Both the position numbers and the translations under genes were made by a program. From Catenuloplanes niger (GTDB lineage Bacteria; Actinomycetota; Actinomycetes; Mycobacteriales; Micromonosporaceae), in NCBI RefSeq assembly GCF_031458255.1, contig NZ_JAVDYC010000001.1:1178001-1242000 (forward strand): a stretch of 64,000 nucleotides of DNA, in the 5' to 3' direction. The notes under the pieces were generated by a model. The model was not told where the DNA came from and did not search any database. It saw nothing but the letters and a program-made list of their open reading frames with translations. Positions 43,448 through 51,592 of the stretch are shown in pieces; within the stretch, counting starts at the first letter, position 1, and the number at the start of each line of letters is the position of its first letter.

Positions 43448-45573
43448 TGCCGACCATCATCATGACCAAGTGGCCGCTCAAGATCGACGGTTCGGTCAAG
43501 GCGAAGGCGATGACGTTCCTGCAGAAGCTGTCGGAGGACGACACGATGCCGGGCCTGCACGTCGAGCCGATCGCTCATGCGGCCGATCCGCGGGTACGGA
43601 CGGGCAGGGTCGATCAGTTCTGGCGCGCCGTGATGTTTCGCCTCGACGGCGAGGGCGGCAGCCACTACGTGGTCCACGGGGTGTGGCCGCACGACGACGC
43701 CATCTCCGTCGCGCACCGCGTACGCCTGAAGGTCAATCCGATCAACGGCCTGCCGCAGATCGAAGAGACCGAGCAGCCCAGCTCTCCTGCCGTACCGCCG
43801 AAGCCTCAGGTTGTGGAGCCGCTTCTGCCGAGGCTCGGACGGACACTCGGCGACCTGGTGGAGCGGCTCGGCATCCCCGAGGAGGTGGCGGAGCAGGCGC
43901 TCGCCGCTCCGGACGAGGACGCGGTCCTGGAGCTGGCGCAACGCCACGAGGGCTGGCTCGGCCTGCTGCTGGTCGACCTGACGGGTCGGGATCCCATCGA
44001 CACGATCGCCGACCGGCTTCAGCTAGAGGCGCCGGAACAGACCGGCGACGAAGACGCCGACCTGCTCGTGTCGCTGAAGAAGCCGGGCGCACAGTCGCAG
44101 TTCGCGTTCATCGACGGGCAGGAAGAGCTGCGCCGTGTCATCGAGGAGGACGACTTCGGATCTTGGCGCGTGTTCCTCCACCCGGAACAGCGTCGATACG
44201 TGTCCCGCTCCTACTCCGGCCCGTTCCGGCTCTCCGGCGGTGCCGGCACCGGAAAGACCGTCGTCCTGATCCATCGCGCCCGCTCCCTGGCCCGCCGGAA
44301 TCCGGCAGCCCGGATCGTACTGACCACCTTCACCACCAATCTTGCCGAGTCGCTGAAAGACGGGCTTGCCCAGCTCGATCCCACCGTGCCGCAGGCCGCC
44401 AAACTCAACGACCCTGGCGTACACATCGCCGGGGTCGATGCGCTGGCGGCCTCCGTGATCCGCTCCGCGGGCAGCGCCATCGCAGACGCAGTACAGACCG
44501 TCCTCGGAGACGCCCGCTCCGCGCCCACCGGGCGCACGCCGAGCGGGCGCTGGCGGGAGGTCGTCGAGTCCTCCGGCACGACGCTTCCTGCGGAGATCGC
44601 CAACGAAACCTTCCTCAGCGCGGAATACGCGCTGGTCGTTCTCCCGAACCAGGTCAAGAACGAGGATCAATATCGGCGGGTACGACGTCCAGGGCGTGGC
44701 GTGGCGCTCGATCGGGCGCGACGAGATGCGGTATGGGCGTTGATCGCGGCATATAGGGCGCAGAGCCGCATTGACGGGACGCTCGACTTCTCCGAGGCTG
44801 CCGCGGTCGCCGCCGCACATCTCGCCGCGGCCGGCGGCGCAGCCGACCACGTCTTGATCGACGAGGGGCAGGACCTCTCGCCGTCGCACTGGCAGATGGT
44901 TCGCGCGCTGGCCGACGAGGGCGCGGATGATCTGTTCATCGCCGAGGACTCCCACCAGCGCATCTACGGCAACCGGATCGTCCTGGGCCGGTACGGCATC
45001 CGCATCGTCGGCCGTTCGCAACGACTCACGCTCAACTACCGCACCACCGCGCAGAACCTCCGCTACGCGATGGCGATCCTCGACGGCGGCGACTTCCTCG
45101 ATTTGGAGGAAGAAGCCGAATCGACCGGCTACCGGTCCGCCCGTTCAGGACCCGAGCCGGCTGTGGACGATGCCGGCTCGCTGATCGCCGAGCTCGACAT
45201 CATCGCCACCCGAATCAAGGCATGGCTCTCCATGGGCACCCGTCCTGAGACAGTCGCGGTACTCGTCCACGACAAGCTGCAGCGGGAGCGGGTCGTCAAC
45301 GCGCTCACCGAGCGAGGTGTCCCGGCCAGGGCGGTCGACCGCGACCGGCCGACTGACGGCCGGGTGCTGGTGATGACCATGCACCGCGCGAAGGGCATGG
45401 AGTTCGCCAAGGTCGTCCTGGCCGATGTCGGCTTCCAGTCCGCCGCGGAGAAGGAACGGTTGAAACGCCTCGACGACAGCGAACGCCGCGACGCGGAGCT
45501 TCGAGCCCGTTCCCTGGTCTACGTGGCTGCGACGCGCGCCCGCGACGAGCTGGCGGTGGTGCAGCGGAGGTGA
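43447..45573 (+). CDS. UvrD/Rep-type helicase-like protein
   Basis: A 708-aa superfamily-1 helicase. Residues ~1-100 form a separate domain with D-P-R-V-R-T-G-R-V-D-Q-F-W-R-A-V, similar to RelE/ParE-like folds found at the head of some defence helicases. Walker A G-G-A-G-T-G-K-T is near 264-271, Walker B is V-L-I-D-E-G-Q-D-L, then L-N-Y-R-T-T, M-H-R-A-K-G-M-E-F and the last motif Y-V-A-A-T-R-A-R-D-E-L. The start overlaps the previous stop (TGATG), so it is the last coupled gene of the operon. Unwinding or ssDNA translocation is expected; the N-terminal role is unclear. Confidence 0.85.
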   Translation: MPTIIMTKWPLKIDGSVKAKAMTFLQKLSEDDTMPGLHVEPIAHAADPRVRTGRVDQFWRAVMFRLDGEGGSHYVVHGVWPHDDAISVAHRVRLKVNPINGLPQIEETEQPSSPAVPPKPQVVEPLLPRLGRTLGDLVERLGIPEEVAEQALAAPDEDAVLELAQRHEGWLGLLLVDLTGRDPIDTIADRLQLEAPEQTGDEDADLLVSLKKPGAQSQFAFIDGQEELRRVIEEDDFGSWRVFLHPEQRRYVSRSYSGPFRLSGGAGTGKTVVLIHRARSLARRNPAARIVLTTFTTNLAESLKDGLAQLDPTVPQAAKLNDPGVHIAGVDALAASVIRSAGSAIADAVQTVLGDARSAPTGRTPSGRWREVVESSGTTLPAEIANETFLSAEYALVVLPNQVKNEDQYRRVRRPGRGVALDRARRDAVWALIAAYRAQSRIDGTLDFSEAAAVAAAHLAAAGGAADHVLIDEGQDLSPSHWQMVRALADEGADDLFIAEDSHQRIYGNRIVLGRYGIRIVGRSQRLTLNYRTTAQNLRYAMAILDGGDFLDLEEEAESTGYRSARSGPEPAVDDAGSLIAELDIIATRIKAWLSMGTRPETVAVLVHDKLQRERVVNALTERGVPARAVDRDRPTDGRVLVMTMHRAKGMEFAKVVLADVGFQSAAEKERLKRLDDSERRDAELRARSLVYVAATRARDELAVVQRR

Positions 45574-45622
45574 CTGGCGGTGGTTCGCGCCATCCTCGCC
45601 CCGCTGATCGGGCCAGCAGACC

Positions 45623-45648
45623 ATGCCTCCCGCACATCGGGGAGGCAT
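45623..45648. terminator. Hairpin between convergent helicase and PHP-SMC genes
   Basis: ATGCCTCCC and GGGAGGCAT, perfect nine-base arms with an eight-base loop, 50 bases past the UvrD stop. Probable terminator of the defence operon. Confidence 0.65.
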
Positions 45649-45652
45649 CGTC

Positions 45653-48271
45653 TCACCGAGCCGCGCGGTACCGCCGTGCGCGGTCCTGGAATGCCTTGTC
45701 ACCGCCTTCGAGGATCTGACGAGCTGCGTCCGCTACCCTCGGCTCGTCGATGGCGCCGCAGGCGACGACGGTGCTCTGGTCGATGTTGGCGTCCAGTGCC
45801 ATGATCATCTCTGCATCACCGAGGATCGGGATGTTGGGGTTGTGGGTCGCCACGATGATCTGGCGCCGGTTGGCGACTTCGGCGAGCTGACGCACGACCT
45901 GGTCATAGATGTATCGGTTGTCGAGGTCGTCCTCGGGCTGGTCGATAATCAGAGGGTTGTTTCCGGTGACCAGCGCGAGGGACAGCATGGCGGTGGCCTT
46001 CTGCCCAGGGCTCACCTTGCGCACGTCGAGCCAGCGGGGCTGTTCGGGTTCGCCAAGGTTGATCTCGACGACGATGAAGTCTGGGGTGGCGCACTTCTCG
46101 ATATCGCGTACCCCAACTGGGGAGAGCTCGCGGAGCTTCCCAGCGGTGGACTTGCTCACGCCCAGCTTGACCAGCTGGTCCTCGTCGCCGCGGATCGCGC
46201 TGGCTACCTGCGCGGGCCCAGCGTCCGCCAACTTGACCAGCTGATCTCGGTTGATGTACTTCCCCACAACAAGGGTTACCAACAACTCGAGCAGGTCGTC
46301 GCGGTCTGCCAGCGGCCGCACTGTCACCCGCACACGTCCACCGACGGTGGACGACACTGTGGTCGCCGCTGCCTGCAAGAGCTGCGAGATCGTTCCGCGG
46401 ATATCACGGAGCGACTCGAGCTGAGCGATATACGTGGTACGCAGTTCCTCCAGGCGCTGTCGCTGATCGGGGACCTTGGCTACGGCACGTTCGAGTTGAG
46501 CTGCCGTGCGTTGCAGGCGCGCCAACTCATCGGGATCCCTGAGTCCAGCATCGGCCAGTGCCGCGTTGATCTGATGCCGACGTTCCTGGACCAGGGCGTT
46601 GTGCTCCGCGACAGCGGGTCCCACAGCGTTCTGGGCGATGCGTGCGGCGTCGGAAATCATGGTGGCCGCGGCGAGTATCGCGGATCGCACCTGAGCGGTC
46701 GCAGCGGTCAGGGCCGGAGGAACGCTGTCATGCGCGCGAATATCCGGTGCCTCGGCTGCGGTCTCAACTCGGCCGGCGAGCGGCTCGATTTCAGACAGCC
46801 AGGTGACCGTGGCTGAGACTTCCTCCTGTACTGCGGTGAGTTCGCGGGAGGCCTCGACCTGTTGCGCCGCTCCCCGCTGGCTGGCGGTCTCGAGCTGGTC
46901 GCGTACGTCCTTTAGCTTCTCCTCGTTGTCCACGGACTTCGCCAGCGCGGATTCGAGCGCGCCGAGCTCGGCGCCGAGCTTCTCAAGCTCCCGAAGAGAA
47001 GCACTCTCCCGCGTCTGCGCGCCTTTCAGCTCCGGATCGGCGGAGATTGCGAGAAACTCGCGGAGCCCGTCCTGATCGTCGGGGAGCAGAGCGAGCTCGC
47101 GCTGGCCGTAAACGCTGATACCGAACCGGCGGTTCACGTCGATGCCGGTGTCGGCGCCGTTGCGGAGAAGTTGAGGTGGCGTGTCATCGCCGGACCGCAC
47201 GATCTCGTAGATCAGTCGGTCTCCAGTGACGATGTCGAGGCGCGCGGTCGCGTTGGCCGAAAAGTTGGCGATCCGGTTCTTATGGTTGTCTGACGTCTTC
47301 GGCGCAGCCCCTGCGCACACGTGGCGCATGATCTCGATCGCGGTGGACTTTCCGGTCCCCTTGCCTCCGATGATGGCGTTGAGGCCTGGCCCGAGTTCGA
47401 CAGCGAGGCGATCGTGAAAGCCACCTTCGACAGTCAGACGCGTCATGCGTGGCCAGGTGGGCTCCGTGTCGTCGATGAATCGCAGGCCTGGGACCCGGCC
47501 GAACTTCGTGCGAAGGTGCTCGGGAAAGCGAATGCGCTGTTCGGGCATGAGGAACGCCTGGCGCAGGCCTTCCAGCGTCGGGGGCGTGCCGAGCTTCAGA
47601 TAGACGGCGCGTTTGCCGACCGTCTCGAAGTCACGGACGTCACCCGAGACGAACCAGGCCGGAACGTCGTCGCCGAATTCGTAACGGGGGTTGCGCAGGA
47701 CCTCTGCACCCTCGTCTCCCCAGACATCGAAGCCGACGACGAATCCGCTCTGCGCAACCTGGCTGCTGATGTTGCACACGCTGCGCGCGAAGAGCCCGAT
47801 GCCCTTCGCGGTGGAGTGCGGAGCGAGCACCAAGGCGCCGTACTTCGTTGCAGCAAGCTTGACCAGCTCGAGCGGCGAGCCCGTAGAGGTAGGGCTCGGC
47901 TCCCGCCGCGCGCTCAGCGCGGGCGGCCCGTCCGGCGGGAACAGCACGTCCAGAAACTGGAGACCGCGCCGATAGCCGTCCTCGTTGCACTCCCAGATTG
48001 CCATCAGGTGGCACTTGTTGACGTTGAACTCGATCCCCGGAAACACCACCACGCCGTGCCGGCGCCCCGCTGCGGCAAGTTCCGGATACCAGGCCAGGGT
48101 GTTGTGATCGGTCACCGCGATGACCGTCACGCCAGCATCCGCGTGCGCCTTGACCAGCCGGTCTGCGAAGGTCTGGTTCGGCGTCGGACCGCCCACGTCG
48201 CCGTACTTCTGGTGAAAATCGGCCGGCGTATGCACTTGCAGATCGGCCAGCACCCATCGGGAGTATCCCAC
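45653..48271 (-). CDS. PHP-domain / SMC-type ABC ATPase (TrlF-like)
   Basis: An 872-aa fusion. The N-terminal ~230 residues are a PHP phosphoesterase: D-L-Q-V-H-T at 9-14, V-T-D-H-N-T-L, G-I-E-F-N and A-P-H-S-T supply likely metal ligands. Then comes an SMC/RecN-like ATPase with Walker A G-G-K-G-T-G-K-S-T near 300, a coiled-coil-rich middle, signature V-S-P-G-Q-K-A, Walker B L-I-I-D-Q-P-E-D-D-L and H-loop A-T-H-N-P-N. The arrangement matches TrlF-type PHP-ATPases. An ATP-gated nuclease or phosphodiesterase role is inferred. It converges on the helicase operon and may be an added module. ATG 48271 taken; no strong ribosome site. Confidence 0.85.
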   Translation of the reverse strand: MGYSRWVLADLQVHTPADFHQKYGDVGGPTPNQTFADRLVKAHADAGVTVIAVTDHNTLAWYPELAAAGRRHGVVVFPGIEFNVNKCHLMAIWECNEDGYRRGLQFLDVLFPPDGPPALSARREPSPTSTGSPLELVKLAATKYGALVLAPHSTAKGIGLFARSVCNISSQVAQSGFVVGFDVWGDEGAEVLRNPRYEFGDDVPAWFVSGDVRDFETVGKRAVYLKLGTPPTLEGLRQAFLMPEQRIRFPEHLRTKFGRVPGLRFIDDTEPTWPRMTRLTVEGGFHDRLAVELGPGLNAIIGGKGTGKSTAIEIMRHVCAGAAPKTSDNHKNRIANFSANATARLDIVTGDRLIYEIVRSGDDTPPQLLRNGADTGIDVNRRFGISVYGQRELALLPDDQDGLREFLAISADPELKGAQTRESASLRELEKLGAELGALESALAKSVDNEEKLKDVRDQLETASQRGAAQQVEASRELTAVQEEVSATVTWLSEIEPLAGRVETAAEAPDIRAHDSVPPALTAATAQVRSAILAAATMISDAARIAQNAVGPAVAEHNALVQERRHQINAALADAGLRDPDELARLQRTAAQLERAVAKVPDQRQRLEELRTTYIAQLESLRDIRGTISQLLQAAATTVSSTVGGRVRVTVRPLADRDDLLELLVTLVVGKYINRDQLVKLADAGPAQVASAIRGDEDQLVKLGVSKSTAGKLRELSPVGVRDIEKCATPDFIVVEINLGEPEQPRWLDVRKVSPGQKATAMLSLALVTGNNPLIIDQPEDDLDNRYIYDQVVRQLAEVANRRQIIVATHNPNIPILGDAEMIMALDANIDQSTVVACGAIDEPRVADAARQILEGGDKAFQDRARRYRAAR

Positions 48272-48538
48272 GACTGAGCACTGTAGATCAGAATCACCCG
48301 CAGTGACGAGCAGGTTTTGTCCCGCTCACCCCAGATTCACTCTTGAACTGCTGAAATATAGAACAACAAGATGCCAGGCTCACCCAGAAGGGTGTACGCA
48401 GAGCTACCAATCTGATGCTAACCGCCTCCGGTACCTGAGCCGGGCGTGGGAACGGATGATCGGCCGCTTAACAGGACTTGGTCGACTGGTCGGCGAGATG
48501 GCTGGTGGAGCTAAAGGCCGCCTCGCGGCTGGCTCAGC

Positions 48539-49831
48539 TCAGCCCACGCGCACGATCTCTGGCATCAAGGTGATGATCTCCCGGTACGTGGCGGCTGTCA
48601 GATCTTCTGGGACCTCCGCATCGCGGGCCTGGACGAGGTCGTCAAGCAGGGTACGAACCTCGGAGCGGTGCCCTGCGCGGTAGGCGATACGGATGGCGTC
48701 GAGCCATGGGTGGTCTTCGGCGCGTTCCTGGTCCGCTTGCCAGGCGATGTCGACGGCCCAGCGGGCGCTGGCGAGGTCGCCGGTGTCGAGGCAGAGGGCG
48801 ACGTATTGGTGGACGGTATCGACGATCGCGGAGACGAGGTGGTGCGGCTGGATTGCGCTGTCCGGTAGCCAGGCGTATGGGGTGCGGTAGCGGGTGGAGT
48901 AGGTGAGATCGGCTCCGGCGAGCGGCCGGCCGCGGACGAGCTCGAGCGCACGCCGCAGATCTGCAGCGCCGTCGGGGCCGGCAAGTTCGGCGCGGGTGCG
49001 CAGGCGGCGGAAGAGGTGCCAGTCGAGGAGGTACCCGTCGTGGAGATGGTAGGTGCGGTCGATGCTGTTGTTCGGTGGGAGCCAGGGTTCGCCGTCGGGG
49101 GTTTCGGCCAGCCAGCGGCGGGTGCGGCTGATGGCGACGCGGCGGCTGCGTGGGCTGACGATGGTGTCGGGCCAGAGGGCGGCGTCGAGTTGTTCTCCGG
49201 TGGCGCCGTGGCGTCCGCGGGAGGCGAGGTAGACGACGATCTCGCGGTGGAACCGGAGTCGTTCGTCGGGTGGCGGGCCGGCGGCCTGGACATCGACCGG
49301 GCCGAGGATCGCGATGCGCAGCCGGGTGGACGCCGGATTGCGCCAATCCGCGAGATCCGCATCCAGGGCGGCATCGTCGTCCAGTGCCCGGCGCCAGCGG
49401 GTATCGATCCCCGCCGTGGGTGCGGGCTTCGGCAGCGTGTTGCCGGCGGGCTCTGCGCTGGGAGCGGCGATGGCCGGGGCGGGCAGGAGGTGCCCGTGGG
49501 CGTCGGCGCCGTTGGCCCATTCCTCAGTTGCAGCTGGTACCGGCTCGTCGACGGGCGCGGATGCGGTGGGCTGGCGGGACTGTGCGCTGCGGGTCCAGAC
49601 GTTCACCGGCTGGAGCACGTCCGCACGACACCCGGCCGGCAGCAGTGACCTGACCGTGGCGGTGATGTCGCTGCTGATGAGCGGTCCTTCGGCCAGCGTG
49701 AAGGTGCAGCCGTGGTTGGTGGTGGCACGGAGGTCCTACAGGACACCGAACGCGCGCCGGATCATGTCCGGCACCGTCTCAAGGCCCGCGTCGGCCGGCA
49801 CCGGGAACGTGTTCCAATCGAACGCCGTCAT
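48539..49831 (-). pseudogene. BTAD-domain protein interrupted by an in-frame amber codon
   Basis: One continuous minus-strand reading frame from ATG 49831 (31 codons), then TAG at 49736-49738, then open to 48539. Downstream of the TAG the first usual start is GTG 49618, giving 359 aa. Residues 100-359 of that part match the C-terminal winged-helix plus BTAD repeat region of large LysM/BTAD proteins of actinobacterial mobile elements (L-R-I-A-I-L-G-P-V-D-V, A-L-W-P-D-T-I-V). The usual N-terminal membrane/LysM portion is absent. It may be a decayed remnant, a gene restarted at 49618, or a TAG read-through case; remnant is most likely. Confidence 0.65.
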
Positions 49832-49927
49832 GCCGATCAGGTTAGGACGACCACATCCTGCACGCGTTGTAGTTTTGGGTAACGACCGGGATGCCTGGCA
49901 GACGGGCGCGAGCGCGGGAGCGCCGAT

Positions 49928-50473
49928 ATGCGGGATGAGCAGCTGGAACTGATCGCTGAGCTGGTGCGCGAGCGCAACGCGATCGATGCGCGGATCGCCG
50001 GGATGATCGGCCGTCCGATGGTCTCCGGCCACCTCGGCGACTGGATTGCTGCGCGTATCTTCGATATCACCCTGGAGCGCTCAGCCACCGCTGCGGCCTA
50101 CGACGGCCGGTTCGTCGGCGGGCCGCTCGCCGGCCGGACGGTGAACATCAAGTGGTACGCCAAGCGGGAAGGACTTCTCGACGTCACCGAGTCTGACCTG
50201 CTCGACTACTACCTGGTCCTGGCCGGACCGCCTGCACCGGCGACCCACTCGCGCGGTGCGATCCGTCCTTGGCTCATCGCCTCGGTCCACCTGTTCGATG
50301 CCCGGCAACTGCTCGCCGAACTCCGAAGCCGCGGAGTCAAAATAGGCACGGCCTCCAGCGTCCGGTCGGCGCAGTGGGACGCCGCCGAGATCTACCCGCG
50401 GCAGCGCCAGCATGCCCTGACCGTCTCGCCCGAACAGGCATCGCTACTCGCTCGGTTAGGGCTGGAGAGGTGA
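49928..50473 (+). CDS. Hypothetical actinobacterial protein
   Basis: A 181-aa soluble protein with a short N-terminal helix (L-E-L-I-A-E-L-V-R-E-R-N-A-I-D-A-R-I) and a mixed alpha/beta body (V-N-I-K-W-Y-A-K-R, then D-L-L-D-Y-Y-L-V-L-A-G-P). The I-K-W-Y-A and Y-Y-L-V-L-A-G-P pattern recalls a restriction-endonuclease-like fold and similar proteins of integrative elements, but no family is assigned with confidence. ATG 49928 was used. It is divergent from the broken BTAD gene and ends eight bases before the convergent DUF397 gene. Confidence 0.7.
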   Translation: MRDEQLELIAELVRERNAIDARIAGMIGRPMVSGHLGDWIAARIFDITLERSATAAAYDGRFVGGPLAGRTVNIKWYAKREGLLDVTESDLLDYYLVLAGPPAPATHSRGAIRPWLIASVHLFDARQLLAELRSRGVKIGTASSVRSAQWDAAEIYPRQRQHALTVSPEQASLLARLGLER

Positions 50474-50481
50474 AATCGGTA

Positions 50482-50676
50482 CTATCGATTACGGAGATCG
50501 GCGACGAAGGTAAACCAGGCGTTGCGGGAGAACCTGAGCATGTCGCCGTCCGGGTCCTTGGAGTCACGTACGGCGGTCGTCGAATCCTCGTCTCGGACTT
50601 CGACGCAGTTGTCGGCGGGGCCGCTCCGGTTGCTCTTTCGCCACCCGGTTCGGCTTCCCGGCATCGATTCGCTCAT
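50482..50676 (-). CDS. DUF397 domain protein
   Basis: A 64-aa DUF397 protein: W-R-K-S-N-R-S-G-P-A-D-N-C-V-E-V near the start, V-R-D-S-K-D-P-D-G, and the C-terminal W-F-T-F-V-A-D-L. In actinobacteria such proteins pair with XRE-DUF5753 regulators (WhiJ-like system) and modulate them, affecting development or acting like an antitoxin-toxin pair. That pairing is present here: the partner ends 15 bases upstream. ATG 50676 is the first start; ATG 50664 is an alternative. Confidence 0.9.
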   Translation of the reverse strand: MSESMPGSRTGWRKSNRSGPADNCVEVRDEDSTTAVRDSKDPDGDMLRFSRNAWFTFVADLRNR

Positions 50677-50691
50677 CGCACATTCCCTTCT

Positions 50692-51567
50692 TCATTCGAC
50701 GGCTTCGAGCTCGGCCGCGGCCCTGGACAGATAGCGCACGCTCGCTTCGGGTGCCAGCGCCGCGACGGCCAAGCGGCTGTAGAGCTCGGTGTACGGCGCG
50801 ACGTCGTCCGGCGAGTCGTACACAAGATCCTCGGTTTCGGTATCGACCGCGGTCACAAGTGGATCGCCATCGCCGTAGACATACTGGGAGAACGGCGAGC
50901 GCGGAAGCCAGTAGTCGGTGATCCGGGCGTTGAGCGGCAGCACCCGTATCGTCACCTTCTCCGTCCGCCCGGCCTCGACGAGGTGCAGGAGTTGATCCCG
51001 CATGACGTTCGGCGGCGCGGCGAGCCGGCGGATCGCGACCTCGTCGAGCACGACCTCGTACCGCGGCCCTTCGTCGCGCGCGAGGACGCGCTGCCGCATC
51101 GCCTTGGCGTCCAGCGCGTCCTGCACCTCCGAGGCGTCCGGCGGCTCGCCGGGCAAGCGCCATGACGTCGAACGGGCCCGCGTGTAGGCGCGGGTCTGGA
51201 GCAGACCCGGAACGACGACCGGCTGATACTCCCGTACGGTCTGCGCGCCGTACTCCAGATCCGCATAGACCTTCTGGCGCTCGCCGAGCGCGTCGTAGGA
51301 CTCCCACCAGCCGCGTGTCGCCGCGTCGCCGGCCATGGTCAGCATGGTGTCCATCGTTTTGCCCTCGGCCATGCCGAGTGCTTCGAGGATCGCGACGACT
51401 TCAGCCGGGTCCGGCCGTCCGACCGCGTTCTCCAACCTGCTGATCTTGAAACGGCTACCGCCTCGGATCCGGCGTGCGAGCTGCTCGGAGGTCAGTCCGG
51501 CGTCCTGCCGCAGTCGATGCAGCTCCCTGCCCAGCCGTCTGCGCCTCACGAGTGGACTGGACGCCAC
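50692..51567 (-). CDS. XRE regulator with DUF5753 (WhiJ/Scr1-like)
   Basis: A 291-aa DNA-binding regulator. Residues ~10-70 are an XRE HTH (L-G-R-E-L-H-R-L-R-Q-D-A-G-L-T-S-E-Q-L-A, then F-K-I-S-R-L-E-N). The rest is DUF5753, with E-Y-Q-P-V-V-V-P-G-L-L-Q-T, V-V-L-D-E-V-A-I-R-R and I-R-V-L-P-L. It is followed by its DUF397 partner and lies 25 bases after the TPR regulator, forming a three-gene operon. It likely represses its own operon. ATG 51567 fits the family start. Confidence 0.92.
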   Translation of the reverse strand: MASSPLVRRRRLGRELHRLRQDAGLTSEQLARRIRGGSRFKISRLENAVGRPDPAEVVAILEALGMAEGKTMDTMLTMAGDAATRGWWESYDALGERQKVYADLEYGAQTVREYQPVVVPGLLQTRAYTRARSTSWRLPGEPPDASEVQDALDAKAMRQRVLARDEGPRYEVVLDEVAIRRLAAPPNVMRDQLLHLVEAGRTEKVTIRVLPLNARITDYWLPRSPFSQYVYGDGDPLVTAVDTETEDLVYDSPDDVAPYTELYSRLAVAALAPEASVRYLSRAAAELEAVE

Positions 51568-51592
51568 CGGTCACCTCCGCGAGGGGCGGACC

